Shown here: piece by piece, positions 1-8,727 of the stretch
Layout of the letters: each line of letters begins with the position of its first letter
Numbering within the stretch: position 1 is the first letter of the stretch
Assembly: GCA_963704335.1 (NCBI GenBank)
Contig: OY969889.1
Coordinates: 2,046,001-2,110,000 of the forward strand
Reading direction: 5' to 3'
From: PALSA-612 sp963704335
GTDB taxonomy: Bacteria > Actinomycetota > Thermoleophilia > Gaiellales > Gaiellaceae
Length of the DNA: 64,000 nucleotides
Made by a program: the position numbers and the translations under genes
Notes under the pieces: model-generated
Told to the model about the DNA's origin: nothing
Databases searched by the model: none
What the model saw: the letters and a program-made list of their open reading frames with translations, nothing else

Positions 1-1
1 G

Positions 2-199
2 TCGACCGCCTGGGCGATCCAGGCGTTCGTCGCCGCGAAATCGCCCGTACCCGAGGGTGCGTTCGCGTATCTGACCGAGCTACGGCGCAAGGACGGCAGC
101 TACCGCTTCTCACAGCGATACGTCACCACGCCGGTCTGGGTGACCGCGCAGGTGCTGCCTGCCGTGCTCAAGCGGCCATTCCCGCTGCGCCCGAGCTAG
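2..199 (+). CDS. C-terminal end of a prenyltransferase/squalene-cyclase-repeat-like protein (partial)
   Basis: Only the last 65 codons are inside the window; the frame enters at base 2 and stops at TAG 197-199. The visible peptide begins STAWAIQAFVAA and contains AFAYLTELRRKDGSY and TPVWVTAQVLPAVL. A W-x-x-Q-A-L-like helix followed by an aromatic G-S-Y/F turn is typical of repeats in alpha-alpha toroid proteins (prenyltransferase/squalene oxidase repeats). The substrate cannot be guessed from this fragment. It lies 55 bp upstream of a flippase-like membrane gene on the same strand, so the two may be co-transcribed and act on a lipid or envelope substrate. The family call is tentative; the coding frame is clear. 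Confidence 0.5.
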   Translation, partial: STAWAIQAFVAAKSPVPEGAFAYLTELRRKDGSYRFSQRYVTTPVWVTAQVLPAVLKRPFPLRPS

Positions 200-254
200 G
201 CGTTCCCCGTTTCGGGGGCTGGACGAGCCTTCGCTCCGAGCCGATCAGCATCGG

Positions 255-1178
255 GTGAGGCGGCTGGTGCTCCCCGTGGTGATCGCGGCGGCGACGATCG
301 CCGGCTTCGTCGCCGTCTCCTTCCAGCTGAGCGGAGACGCGCTGCACCTCGCTGCACACCCGAGCTGGCCGCTACTGGCGACGGCGTTCGCGGTCGCCGC
401 CCTCGCGCAGCCGCTGCGCGCGATGGCCTGGCGGGCAACGCTCCACGGCTGTGTCGAGTTCAAGGCCGTGTATGCCGCCAGCGCTGTCGGCTCGTTCCTC
501 GACACGGTGCTCCCGGCGCGACTCGGTGAAGTATCGAAGGTCGGCGTCCTTCGCGTGTCATCCGGCAACCGCTGGCCCGGTTATCCCCGCGCTACCGGCA
601 GTCTCGTTTGCGCCCACCTGCTCGAGGCGCTCGCCTTCGTCGTCGTCGGTGCCGCAGCGGCCGTTTTCCTCCCCTTCCCGGAATGGGCGCGATGGACGAT
701 GGTGGGTGGCTTCGTGCTCGCGGCCGGGGCTATCGGGACTGCCGCGCTGCTTCATCACAAGCTCGGCCGGGTGCTGCCCCGGCGCGTGGACCGGTTCCTC
801 GCCGAGGCTTCTCCTTCGCCGCGCGTCCTCGCCCACGCCGGCGGGATCCTCGTGGCGACCTGGATCATCCGCTGGCTCGGCATCGTGCTCCTGCTCCACG
901 CGCTCGGTGTCGAGGCCGGCCTCGGAGCCGCTCTCGTCTACATGATCGTGACCGGCCTCGCCAACACCGCGCCGATCCTGCCGGGCAACGCCGGCGTCTA
1001 CCAGGGCGCCGCGCTGGGAGCACTGGCGATGGTGGGCGAGGCAGGCTCGAAGGCAGTCGCCGTCGGGCTCGTCGCACCGCTCTTCGCCAGTGCCGTCACC
1101 GCTGCCGCCGCGCTAGCCGGTGTCGCGCTCTACGGCCGGCGCTTCGCCGTGGTTTCGCGCGGCGCCTTCTCGCGATAG
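255..1178 (+). CDS. Flippase-like membrane protein (lysylphosphatidylglycerol synthase TM / UPF0104 family)
   Basis: This is a 307-residue integral membrane protein with a GTG start. About seven to eight hydrophobic segments span the sequence, beginning at residues 3-25 and ending near 275-295. A conserved LPARLGEVSKVGVLR stretch near residues 90-105 matches the P-x-R-x-G-E signature of the flippase-like domain shared with the membrane half of MprF. The soluble lysyl-transferase half of MprF is absent, so this is the stand-alone form, usually linked to lipid or isoprenoid-carrier translocation. The exact substrate is unknown. It follows a toroid-type enzyme gene and precedes a small secreted protein gene by 9 bp. 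Confidence 0.7.
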   Translation: MRRLVLPVVIAAATIAGFVAVSFQLSGDALHLAAHPSWPLLATAFAVAALAQPLRAMAWRATLHGCVEFKAVYAASAVGSFLDTVLPARLGEVSKVGVLRVSSGNRWPGYPRATGSLVCAHLLEALAFVVVGAAAAVFLPFPEWARWTMVGGFVLAAGAIGTAALLHHKLGRVLPRRVDRFLAEASPSPRVLAHAGGILVATWIIRWLGIVLLLHALGVEAGLGAALVYMIVTGLANTAPILPGNAGVYQGAALGALAMVGEAGSKAVAVGLVAPLFASAVTAAAALAGVALYGRRFAVVSRGAFSR

Positions 1179-1187
1179 CATCCCCGC

Positions 1188-1571
1188 GTGCGTTTGTGCC
1201 TCCTCGGAGCGCTCGTTCTGGCCTTCGGCGCGTCGGTCGCGCTTGCCGCGGGCGGCAAGGTCGCCTTCCAGGACACCGTGCCGAGCGGGAAGTCGAGCTC
1301 GGTCACCGTCAACCCGCACCACGCGGCCGCCTTCAAAGTCGTCCTGCGTGTGCCGACTGCCGGCCGTGCCAGGCTCTTCCTCCTCGGCAAGACGGCGCCA
1401 AAGCCCGGACTGCTGATCGACACGAAGACGTTCGACTGCCAGGGTGCTGCCGGCTCGTTCATCTGCCAGGCGTCGTACGAGCCGCTGCCAAAGGGGAAGT
1501 ACACGTGGAAGATCGCGTGGGTGGGCAAGCCCAAGAAGGCGGCTCACGTCGAGCTCACCGTCCGCTGGTAG
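1188..1571 (+). CDS. Small secreted protein of unknown function
   Basis: A 127-residue protein with a clear Sec signal peptide: a hydrophobic core at residues 3-18 and a probable cleavage after ALA near residue 20. The mature part is short, rich in beta-strand-like alternation (KVVLRVPTAGRARLFLLG) and has two cysteines (DCQGAAGSFIC) that may form a disulfide. It ends in a strand AAHVELTVRW, suggesting a small Ig-like or beta-sandwich fold. I recognise no family. The GTG start is supported by a TAGCAT hexamer at 1176-1181, six bases upstream, the leaderless-type arrangement seen throughout the window. Confidence 0.6.
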   Translation: MRLCLLGALVLAFGASVALAAGGKVAFQDTVPSGKSSSVTVNPHHAAAFKVVLRVPTAGRARLFLLGKTAPKPGLLIDTKTFDCQGAAGSFICQASYEPLPKGKYTWKIAWVGKPKKAAHVELTVRW

Positions 1572-1592
1572 CGCTCGTCTAGCATCGGGCGG

Positions 1593-3755
1593 GTGAGCTC
1601 CAACGCCGCCCTGAAGCCGGAGGAGTACCTCGCCGACCTCAATCCCGCCCAGCGGGAGACCGTGCTGCAGACAGAAGGGCCCGTGCTCGTGGTCGCCGGA
1701 GCCGGCTCGGGGAAGACCCGCGCGCTCACGCGCCGCGTCGCGCATCTCATCGCCACGCAAGGCGCGAAGCCGAACGAGATCCTCGCCATCACGTTCACGA
1801 ACAAGGCGGCGGGTGAGATGCGTGCGCGGCTCGAGGACCTGCTCGGCCACGTCGCCCGCGCGATCTGGATTCTCACCTTCCACGCTGCGTGCGGCCGGAT
1901 TCTGCGCCGGGAGGCGCCGCGGCTCGGCTACAAGTCGAACTTCACCATCTACGACCAGGCCGACCAGGTCCGGCTGACGAAAGACTGCCTGGAGGAGCTC
2001 GAGCGCGATCCGAAGCGCTTCGTCCCCCGCGGCATCCACGCGCAGATCTCGAACGCGAAGAACGAGCTCGTCTCGCCCGAGGAGTACCTGACGCGCGTCC
2101 AGTCCTTCTACGACCAGACCGTCGCCGACGTCTACGGGCTCTACCAGCGGCGCATGCTCGGTTCGAATGCGATGGACTTCGACGACCTGCTCATGCTCAC
2201 GGTCGAGGTGCTGGAGCGCTTCCCCGAAGCCCGTAAGCGCTGGCAGAAGGCGTTCCGCTACGTCCTCGTCGACGAGTACCAGGACACGAATCACGCGCAG
2301 TACCGACTCCTCCAGCTGCTCGGCGGCGAGCACGGAAACGTCTGCGCGGTGGGAGACCCGGACCAGTCCATTTATGCCTTCCGCGGTGCCGACATTCGCA
2401 ACATCCTCGAGTTCGAGCGCGACTTCCCCGGCACCAAGCTCATCGCGCTCGAGCAGAACTACCGCTCTACCAACACCGTGCTACGCGCCGCGAACGCCGT
2501 CATCGCCAACAACCGCGAGCGCAAGGAGAAGACGCTCTTCTCCGAGCTCGGCGACGGGCCGCCGGTGCGTGCGCTCGAGGTCGAGGACGAGCACGCGGAG
2601 GCGCGCTTCGTCGCCGCCGAGGTGGCGGAGCTGATCGAGGAGGGCTGGTCGGGCTCCGAGATCGCGGTCTTCTATCGGACGAACGCGCAGAGCCGAGTGC
2701 TCGAGGACGTGCTCGTGCGTCAGGGCATCCCGTACCAGGTGATCGGCGGGCCGCGCTTCTACGAGCGCGCCGAGATCAAGGATGCCGTGGCGTATCTGCA
2801 GGTGATCGACAACACCGACGACGCCGTCTCGCTCATGCGCATCGCCAACCGTCCTCGCCGCGGGATCGGCGATGCCTCCGTCGCCCGCCTGCGGACGTGG
2901 GCGGAGGCGCACGGCCAGTCACTCTTCAGCGCGCTCGGCCATCCGGAGGAGGCCGGCCTCGGCCCCGCGCAGGCCCGAGCCGTCTCGCAGCTCCAGACGC
3001 TCTTCCAGTCGCTTCAGTCGGCGGCTCAGGAGCTTCCCGTGCACCAGATCGTGGAGGCGGTCCTCGAGCGCTCGGGCTACCTCGACGTGCTCGAAGCGGA
3101 GCGGACGATCGAGTCACGCGGCCGTGTCGAGAACCTCCAGGAGCTCGTCGGAGTCGCGCGCGAGTACTCGGACCAGGCCGAGCAGCCGTCCCTCTCCGGC
3201 TTCCTCCAGGACATCTCGCTCTACGCCGACCAGGACGCGCTGCGCGACCAGGAGTCGCTCGTCACGCTGATGACGATTCACAACGCCAAGGGGCTCGAGT
3301 TCGGCGCCGTCTTCATGATCGGCATGGAGGAGGGGATCTTTCCGCACCAGCGTTCGATCGAGGAGCAGGGGATCGAGGAGGAACGACGCCTCGCGTACGT
3401 CGGCATGACCCGCTCGAAGGAGCGGCTGACGCTGACGCACGCCGCCACGCGCACGCTCTTCGGCACGCGCGCGCACAATCTCCCCTCCCGCTTTCTCGAC
3501 GAGCTTCCTCAGGGAGAGATCGTTCGCGAGCGCCTGCGGCCGTTCTCGTGGGCCGCGAAGTCGCCTGCGCCCGAGTTCGCACCACGGGCAGATCTCCCGG
3601 CGCTGGCCACGGGCGACTCCGTGCGGCACGCCGCTCTCGGCGAGGGCGTGGTCGTGGGCATCGAGCCGGGCGGCATCGTCGCCGTTCGCTTTCAAGGGGA
3701 CGACGCGGAGCGCCGGCTGATGCTCGAGTACGCCCCGCTCGAGAAGGTTGGATAG
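1593..3755 (+). CDS. pcrA: UvrD/PcrA-type superfamily 1 DNA helicase
   Basis: A 720-residue ATP-dependent 3'-5' DNA helicase acting in repair and in removing recombinase or stalled complexes. All SF1A motifs are visible in order: Q-motif LNPAQRETV (about residue 16), Walker A GAGSGKT (36-42), motif II VLVDEYQDTN (about 225), motif III GDPDQSIYAFRGA, motif IV LEQNYRS, motif V LMTIHNAKGLEF and motif VI YVGMTRSKERL. The C-terminus carries the PcrA tail with a Tudor-like strand set (GDSVRHAALGEGVVVGIEPG). Length is normal for PcrA. The GTG start has TAGCAT at 1580-1585, seven bases upstream, arguing for a leaderless transcript. It reads towards the acetyltransferase pair, whose first start is 11 bp beyond the stop. 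Confidence 0.95.
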   Translation: MSSNAALKPEEYLADLNPAQRETVLQTEGPVLVVAGAGSGKTRALTRRVAHLIATQGAKPNEILAITFTNKAAGEMRARLEDLLGHVARAIWILTFHAACGRILRREAPRLGYKSNFTIYDQADQVRLTKDCLEELERDPKRFVPRGIHAQISNAKNELVSPEEYLTRVQSFYDQTVADVYGLYQRRMLGSNAMDFDDLLMLTVEVLERFPEARKRWQKAFRYVLVDEYQDTNHAQYRLLQLLGGEHGNVCAVGDPDQSIYAFRGADIRNILEFERDFPGTKLIALEQNYRSTNTVLRAANAVIANNRERKEKTLFSELGDGPPVRALEVEDEHAEARFVAAEVAELIEEGWSGSEIAVFYRTNAQSRVLEDVLVRQGIPYQVIGGPRFYERAEIKDAVAYLQVIDNTDDAVSLMRIANRPRRGIGDASVARLRTWAEAHGQSLFSALGHPEEAGLGPAQARAVSQLQTLFQSLQSAAQELPVHQIVEAVLERSGYLDVLEAERTIESRGRVENLQELVGVAREYSDQAEQPSLSGFLQDISLYADQDALRDQESLVTLMTIHNAKGLEFGAVFMIGMEEGIFPHQRSIEEQGIEEERRLAYVGMTRSKERLTLTHAATRTLFGTRAHNLPSRFLDELPQGEIVRERLRPFSWAAKSPAPEFAPRADLPALATGDSVRHAALGEGVVVGIEPGGIVAVRFQGDDAERRLMLEYAPLEKVG

Positions 3756-3766
3756 CCTCCTCCGCC

Positions 3767-4972
3767 GTGGCCCTCGAATACCGCAGTCCGACGGAAGACG
3801 AGCTTCGCGCGTCCTGCGCCGCTGCCAACGTCGCCTTCGCGGAGGAGCTTCGCGACGACGACTTCGAGCTGTTCAGGACGGAGCTGCCTGCCGACCGCGC
3901 CTTCACCGCATTCGACGACACCGTCCCGGTCGGCTTCACCGCGTCGATCGCCTTCGAGATGACGATCCCCGGCGGGGCCGCGCCGTGCGCCGGCATCACA
4001 TTCGTCGGCGTCATGCCGAGCCACCGGCGCCGGGGCGTACTGACGGAGCTCATGCGTGCGCAGTTACACGACCTGCATGAGCGCGGTGAGCCGCTCGCGG
4101 CCCTCTGGGCATCCGAGCCCGTCATCTACGGCCGCTTCGGCTACGGGATCTCGGCGCCGGCGGCGGCGCTGGAGGCTTTCCATGCCGGCTTCGCGTTCCG
4201 CGACGACCCAGGGCCGACCGGAACCGTGCGGCTCGTGACGAAGGACGAGGCGCGGAAGCTCTTTCCGCCGGTATTCGAGCGCGCGCGGCAGCAGCGAAAC
4301 GGCATGCTCTCCCGCTCGGACGCCCGTTGGGACGCACGCGTGCAGGATCCCGAGCACTGGCGTGACGGCGCGAGCCCGAAGTACTACGTCTTCATCGAGC
4401 TCGACGGACAGGGTGAGGCCTTCGCCATGTACCGGGTCAAGAGCAAGTGGGAGCGGGGGATGTCGCAGAGCGAGCTCGTCCTCGTGGACGCGATTGCAAC
4501 GTCCACGGAGGCGACGCGGGAGCTGTGGCGCTACCTGTTCGGCGTCGACCTGATCGCGAAGGTGTCGCTCTGGAACTTCGATCCGGCGACGCCGCTGTTC
4601 CTCATGGTGCGCGACGCCCGCCGGCTTCAGCTGAAGCTCAGCGACGGGATATGGCTAAGGCTCGTGGATGTCGGCGAGGCGCTACGGCGACGCTCGTACG
4701 AGGGGGACGACTCGGTCGTGCTCGAGGTCACGGACGCCTTCTGTCCGTGGAACGAGGGCCGCTACCGCGCGGGCTCAGACGCGGGGCCGACGGAGGATGC
4801 TGCGGAGCTTCGGCTCTCGGCCGCCGATCTCGCTTCGGCGTACCTCGGTGCGTTCTCCTTCGAGCGCCTCGCGGCAGCCGGCCGCGTGGAGGAGCTCGCG
4901 AACGGCGCGATCGCACGGGCCACGGCGCTCTTCAGGACCGAGCTGCCGCCGTACTGCCCGGAACCGTTTTGA
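3767..4972 (+). CDS. Eis-like GNAT N-acetyltransferase, copy 1
   Basis: A 401-residue protein of the Eis (enhanced intracellular survival) acetyltransferase family, which transfers acetyl from acetyl-CoA to amines such as aminoglycosides or protein lysines. The N-terminal GNAT core has the acetyl-CoA loop FVGVMPSHRRRGVLTELM (about residues 83-100), followed by ALWASEPVIYGRFGYG, a very Eis-like stretch. A second GNAT-like region and a sterol-carrier-like C-terminal domain follow. The chain ends PYCPEPF, preserving the terminal Phe whose carboxylate acts as base in Eis. GTG is chosen as start because TAGCCT lies at 3753-3758, eight bases before it. A paralogue follows 16 bp downstream. Confidence 0.85.
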   Translation: MALEYRSPTEDELRASCAAANVAFAEELRDDDFELFRTELPADRAFTAFDDTVPVGFTASIAFEMTIPGGAAPCAGITFVGVMPSHRRRGVLTELMRAQLHDLHERGEPLAALWASEPVIYGRFGYGISAPAAALEAFHAGFAFRDDPGPTGTVRLVTKDEARKLFPPVFERARQQRNGMLSRSDARWDARVQDPEHWRDGASPKYYVFIELDGQGEAFAMYRVKSKWERGMSQSELVLVDAIATSTEATRELWRYLFGVDLIAKVSLWNFDPATPLFLMVRDARRLQLKLSDGIWLRLVDVGEALRRRSYEGDDSVVLEVTDAFCPWNEGRYRAGSDAGPTEDAAELRLSAADLASAYLGAFSFERLAAAGRVEELANGAIARATALFRTELPPYCPEPF

Positions 4973-4988
4973 ACAGCGCGCTCTTCTA

Positions 4989-6206
4989 GTGGCCATCAAG
5001 GTTCGTACCTGCAAGAGCCTCACGGAGTTCCAGCAGGCAATCGGCGCCATCGCGGAGTACGGCGGCTGGGAGATCAACGACGAGATCGCGAAGCGCTTTC
5101 TTCGCGTCTTCCCCCTCGAGCGCATGCATGCAGGCTTCGAGGGCCGGCGCGCGGTCGGCGGCGCGGGCGCTTTTCCGTTCGACCTCTCCGTTCCCGGCGG
5201 CTCCGTCCCGTGCGGAGGCGTCACAGTCGTCGGCGTCTACCCGACGCACCGGCGGCAGGGGATTCTCACGTCGATGATGCGCGTCCAGCTCGCCGACGTG
5301 CACGAGCGTGGCGAGCCGATCGCAGCGCTCTGGGCGTCCGACGAGCGGATCTACGGACGCTACGGCTACGGACTGGCCTCGCTCGCGGGCGAGATCGACC
5401 TGCCCCGCACGCATGCCCAGTTCGCTGCTCTGAGCGAAGAGCGTGGCACCGTTCGCTACGTCGAGAGCAAGGACGTGCCGAAAGTGCTCGGGCCGGTCTG
5501 GAAGCATGTTTTCCGCGAGCGGCCGGGGATGTTCGCGCGGTCGGCGGAGTGGTGGAAGTCCCGCCTCGCGGAGGATCCACCGCAGTGGCGGCGCGGCGCC
5601 GGGCCGAGGCGCTTCGCCGTCATCGAGCTCGGAGGCTCGGTCGAGGGGTATGCGATCTATCGCCATGATCCGAAGTGGGAGGGTGGAGTTCCGGACGCCG
5701 GCAAGGTGGCCGTGCAGGAGGTGCTCGCTCGCTCGCTCGAGGCCGAGACCGCTCTCTGGCGCTACCTCCTCGACATCGAGTGGGCCGGCGCTGTCTCCGC
5801 GCGGCTGCTCCCTCTCGACACTCCGCTCTGGTGGATCCTCGCCGAGCCGCGGCGGATGAAGATGCGGGTGGGCGACGGCCTCTGGGTGCGGCTGGTCGAC
5901 GTGGGCGCCGCACTGTCGGCTCGTTCGTACTCCGCGCACGGGACCGTGACCTTCCAGGTGCAGGACGATTTCTGCCCATGGAACGCCGGCCGCTGGAAGC
6001 TCGAGGACGGTGCGGCGAGGAAGGCGCGATCGGACGCCGACCTCGCCTGCGACGTCGCAGCGCTAGGGTCGATCTATCTCGGCGGCTTCACCTTCGCGGA
6101 GCTTGTACGAGGAGGGCGCGTCGAAGAGCTGACGGACGGGGCCGCCGCGAGGGCCGATGCGATGTTCCGTACGGACGTGTTGCCGTGGTGCCCTGAAGTG
6201 TTCTAA
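4989..6206 (+). CDS. Eis-like GNAT N-acetyltransferase, copy 2
   Basis: A 405-residue paralogue of the gene just upstream, with the same layout. It has a GNAT acetyl-CoA loop VVGVYPTHRRQGILTSMM, then ALWASDERIYGRYGYG, and a C-terminal lipid-carrier-like domain, and ends PWCPEVF with the terminal Phe typical of Eis. The two copies align throughout but differ at most positions, so the duplication is old. The start GTG is 16 bp after the stop of copy 1; no TANNNT box lies just upstream, so it is probably translated from the same transcript. The N-terminus differs from copy 1, suggesting different acceptor preference. The natural substrate is unknown. Confidence 0.85.
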   Translation: MAIKVRTCKSLTEFQQAIGAIAEYGGWEINDEIAKRFLRVFPLERMHAGFEGRRAVGGAGAFPFDLSVPGGSVPCGGVTVVGVYPTHRRQGILTSMMRVQLADVHERGEPIAALWASDERIYGRYGYGLASLAGEIDLPRTHAQFAALSEERGTVRYVESKDVPKVLGPVWKHVFRERPGMFARSAEWWKSRLAEDPPQWRRGAGPRRFAVIELGGSVEGYAIYRHDPKWEGGVPDAGKVAVQEVLARSLEAETALWRYLLDIEWAGAVSARLLPLDTPLWWILAEPRRMKMRVGDGLWVRLVDVGAALSARSYSAHGTVTFQVQDDFCPWNAGRWKLEDGAARKARSDADLACDVAALGSIYLGGFTFAELVRGGRVEELTDGAAARADAMFRTDVLPWCPEVF

Positions 6207-6214
6207 CCGGTAGG

Positions 6215-6246
6215 CACCGGAGGGCCGAGCTTCGCCCTCCGGTGCA
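6215..6246. terminator. Perfect GC-rich hairpin between convergent genes
   Basis: A 12-bp perfect inverted repeat, GCACCGGAGGGC at 6215-6226 and GCCCTCCGGTGC at 6235-6246, with an 8-nt loop. It starts 8 bp after the stop of the second Eis-like gene and lies 20 bp before the stop of the opposite-strand YidB-like gene. There is no U tract, so it would be an L-shaped or bidirectional terminator of the kind common in actinobacteria. Confidence 0.65.
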
Positions 6247-6266
6247 GTATTCACTTCGAGAACCGG

Positions 6267-6644
6267 CTACGAACCGATCGAGCTGAGCTCGCTCTTGACC
6301 TTTTCCGTGTCCGGCACGACCCCGTCCGGGGTGAGCTTGTCGACCAGCTCCGGAAGCGCCTTCGCGATCCCGTCTGCCGCCTCGTCGTTGGCGACACCCG
6401 CCTTGGCGGCGAAGCCGTCGAGCTGGCCGCCGAGCGCGTTCTTCACCTCGTCCGGGCTGAGCGCGGCATTCTTGTCCTTCGAGATCCACGACTGCACCTT
6501 GTCGTCGAGTCCCGAAGCCTTGAACTTCTCGAGCACCGCGTCGAGGCCATGGTCGTCGATCGCGTTCTTGACCGTGTCGAACATCTTGGAGACGTTCTCG
6601 TCTTTCGAGATGAGGTCTTTCAGTGAATCGTAGAGACCAGTCAT
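6267..6644 (-). CDS. YidB-like small cytoplasmic protein
   Basis: A 125-residue, acidic, soluble protein without signal peptide or membrane segment. The pattern of short helices (MFDTVKNAIDDHGLDAVLEKF, then VQSWISKDKNAALSPDEVKNAL) matches the YidB family, whose hallmark is a helix ending in V-x-S-W-I/V followed by N-x-x-(I/L)-x-P-x-x-(V/I). The function of YidB proteins is not established. ATG is preceded by a GAAAGGGG Shine-Dalgarno sequence, so unlike many neighbours it has a leadered mRNA. It stands alone, converging on the Eis-like pair. Confidence 0.7.
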   Translation of the reverse strand: MTGLYDSLKDLISKDENVSKMFDTVKNAIDDHGLDAVLEKFKASGLDDKVQSWISKDKNAALSPDEVKNALGGQLDGFAAKAGVANDEAADGIAKALPELVDKLTPDGVVPDTEKVKSELSSIGS

Positions 6645-6717
6645 CGAACCCCTTTCACGCGTGGATTACCAGCATCCTGCCCCGAGCGCTCCGCCCGGAA
6701 ACGCAGAGTGCAGAGGT

Positions 6718-7299
6718 CTAGCCGGCAGCGAGCGCGATGAGGTCCGCCGCTCGTTCCACGGTGACGACGTCGGTGTTGATGACCACGTCGTAGTGCGTCG
6801 GTAGTTCGTGCTCGACGCCGTAGAAGCGGCGCAGGTAGTCGGCGCGTGCGGTGTCCGAGTCCTTGATCGAGCCTTCGTGGCGGTCCGCCCGCGTCTCGGG
6901 CGACGCCGTCACGAGCACACGGAGGCTGCCCTCATGGCCCGCGAGCGCGAACGAGGCGGCGTGAGCGACGATGACCACGTTGCCCCGGCCGGCAGCCTCC
7001 TCGATCGCTTCTCGAATGAGCGACCGTATGTCGTCGGGCAGGTTGCCTCCGGGGACGGGCGCGAGCCCGTAGGTCTCGACGCCGCTTCCCGTGCCCAGCT
7101 CCGTGAGCACGCGGCGGAGCAGGGATTGGCGCCGCTCTGCGTCCGCGACGTCGGCGGTGGTGACTTCTCCCCGCTCGGCCGCCCGGCTGACGATGTCTTC
7201 GTCGACGTAGTCGAAGCCGAGCTTGTCGGCGACGAGCCGACCTACGTCCTCGCCCAGGGCGCCGATCGTTCGCGAGATGCAGACGACGGTCGCGGCCAT
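6718..7299 (-). CDS. Cytidylate-kinase-like family protein
   Basis: A 193-residue P-loop protein resembling the cytidylate-kinase-like family. The N-terminus VVCISRTIGALGEDVGRLVA replaces a classical GxxGSGKS loop with the ISR...G..G form of that family. FDYVDEDIVSRAAER follows, then an Asp/Arg-rich lid region (ETRADRHEG) and YDVVINTD near the C-terminus, the usual strand before the last helix. It probably phosphorylates a nucleotide or a related small molecule; the substrate is unknown. The ATG has TAACGT (complement of 7306-7311) six bases upstream, supporting this start and a leaderless message. The next gene on the same strand, a creatininase homologue, lies upstream. Confidence 0.75.
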   Translation of the reverse strand: MAATVVCISRTIGALGEDVGRLVADKLGFDYVDEDIVSRAAERGEVTTADVADAERRQSLLRRVLTELGTGSGVETYGLAPVPGGNLPDDIRSLIREAIEEAAGRGNVVIVAHAASFALAGHEGSLRVLVTASPETRADRHEGSIKDSDTARADYLRRFYGVEHELPTHYDVVINTDVVTVERAADLIALAAG

Positions 7300-7340
7300 G
7301 CCGCGACGTTAGGCGAAGCGCGCGTTGGGCGTCAAGCCGA

Positions 7341-8111
7341 TCAGCGCGGGAAGGGGAGGTCGAACTCCCGGGCGATCCAGCCGGCAAGCTCGTCGGCGAG
7401 CGCGTCGAAGATCGCGTCACCCGCGGCTGCCGTTGCGCCCGATGGGTCACCGAGCACGCCGATCGACGAGAGGGCTGCGATGCCGTCGGCAAAGATGCGC
7501 TCCATCCAGCCGGGCTCGGCCGCCGTGTAGCCCTCGACCCCGTCGTGGTCACGGACGAGCCCGCCGAAGAGCGCGAGCCCGACGCTCGTCTCGAGCGCTC
7601 CGGCATGAGCGTCCGTCGCCGGCGCCTCCAGTCCGCAGGTCCGCGCCGCCTCGTCCATGACCCGAACGAAGCCGAGCAGGTCGTCATAGGCGATCACACG
7701 AGTCGGGCCGGGTCGCGACGTGTGCTCGGCGGCGAGCTCACCGATGAACGCGAAGTTCCCACCGTGGCCGCTGAACACGGCGACTCGCTCGATCCCGATC
7801 CGCTCCAGTCCGGCGATGTGCGCATCGACCCAGCCGCGGAACGTGTCCTGCGAGAGGCTGACGGTGCCCGGGAATGCCAGATGGTGATCGGAGAGGCCGG
7901 ATCGCAGCGTCGGCGTGACGACGACCGTGACCGGCAGCCTCTCGGCTACCGCGCGGGCGAGGGCCTCGGCGACCATGAAGTCGGTGCCGAGTGGCAAATG
8001 CGGCCCGTGTTGCTCGAGAGCGCCGGTCGGGATCAAGCCGACAGCGTCGGGTTGCGCTCGCAGCGCGTCGGCTTCCGGCCACGTGAGCTCCTCCATCGCC
8101 AGGAACGTCAC
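7341..8111 (-). CDS. Creatininase-family amidohydrolase
   Basis: A 256-residue metal-dependent amidohydrolase. Metal-ligand motifs of the creatininase fold are intact: GALEQHGPHLPLGTD (Glu and His), FSGHGGNFAF and DAHAGALETS. Members hydrolyse creatinine or open lactam/formamide intermediates, for example in cofactor pathways (MftE type). No mycofactocin or riboflavin genes are nearby, so the substrate is open. The frame stays open upstream to 8159, but GTG at 8111 is preferred because TACGTT (8118-8123 complement) sits exactly six bases upstream; ATG at 8096 is a second possibility. It is followed on the same strand by the cytidylate-kinase-like gene 41 bp away. Confidence 0.8.
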   Translation of the reverse strand: MTFLAMEELTWPEADALRAQPDAVGLIPTGALEQHGPHLPLGTDFMVAEALARAVAERLPVTVVVTPTLRSGLSDHHLAFPGTVSLSQDTFRGWVDAHIAGLERIGIERVAVFSGHGGNFAFIGELAAEHTSRPGPTRVIAYDDLLGFVRVMDEAARTCGLEAPATDAHAGALETSVGLALFGGLVRDHDGVEGYTAAEPGWMERIFADGIAALSSIGVLGDPSGATAAAGDAIFDALADELAGWIAREFDLPFPR

Positions 8112-8226
8112 GAGGCGAACGTACCAGCGCCGGGCTGAGCCCCGACGGCCGGTCTTCATTCGTCGCTGTTACGTCCGCTGCCTCGAGCGAGGCTTGGAGC
8201 GCGTCCTCGTCTTCGGCGTAGTCGGA

Positions 8227-8595
8227 CTAGGCGCCGGGCAGCGGTACGAATGCGAGCCGGATGATCTTGCCGCCGGCGACGGTGAACTCAATGCGGACGG
8301 ACATCTCGCTGGCTACGTCGCCGCTCTCGGCCCAGCGCTGCACGAGTCGGCCGCTCAGCTCGGCACCGCCGTTGCTCTCCGTGATGTCGTCCGCCGCCAC
8401 CTCTTCGGTTAGCTCTCCCGGCTGTTGTCGCGCCCTGCTCTCGACCCAGGCGTCGCGGCCGGTCAGGCGCCCGCCGGGGAAGATCAACTCGACGTCTTCG
8501 GCGAGCAGTTCGGCTGCTTCGGCGTAGGCCTGTCGATTGACGGCCTCCGTGTACGCGCGAGCAATCGCGGCGGCGCCGTACCGAAAGTCGGTCAT
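8227..8595 (-). CDS. SnoaL/NTF2-like fold protein
   Basis: A 122-residue single-domain protein with the NTF2-like alpha+beta cone pattern: helix AAAIARAYTEAVNRQAYAEA, then LLAEDVELIFPGGRLTGRDA, then alternating strands ending KIIRLAFVPLPGA. Such proteins are small-molecule isomerases, hydrolases or binding proteins. No catalytic residues can be assigned here, so the role is unknown. The ATG start has neither a good Shine-Dalgarno nor a TANNNT box. About 115 bp without another gene follow its stop, before the creatininase start. Confidence 0.65.
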   Translation of the reverse strand: MTDFRYGAAAIARAYTEAVNRQAYAEAAELLAEDVELIFPGGRLTGRDAWVESRARQQPGELTEEVAADDITESNGGAELSGRLVQRWAESGDVASEMSVRIEFTVAGGKIIRLAFVPLPGA

Positions 8596-8727
8596 GCCCG
8601 ATTCGACTCCGTGAGCCGTTCGATGTTTGCGGGTGGGCGTGGGCCGCCGCGCCGCTACGTGAATCGCGCTAGCGTCCGGAAGCGTTCCCGCCAGTGCCGG
8701 CGACTCGGTGGCCGGCCGCGGTAGCGG

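Noticed and set aside
1113..2333. A 406-codon minus-strand frame opposite the small secreted gene and pcrA
   Set aside because: Composition of a GC-driven shadow frame and no motif; pcrA covers the region with all helicase motifs.
8112..8226. A short peptide-like frame between the NTF2-like and creatininase genes
   Set aside because: It reads plausibly for about 30 codons on the minus strand but lacks a start and any recognisable similarity.
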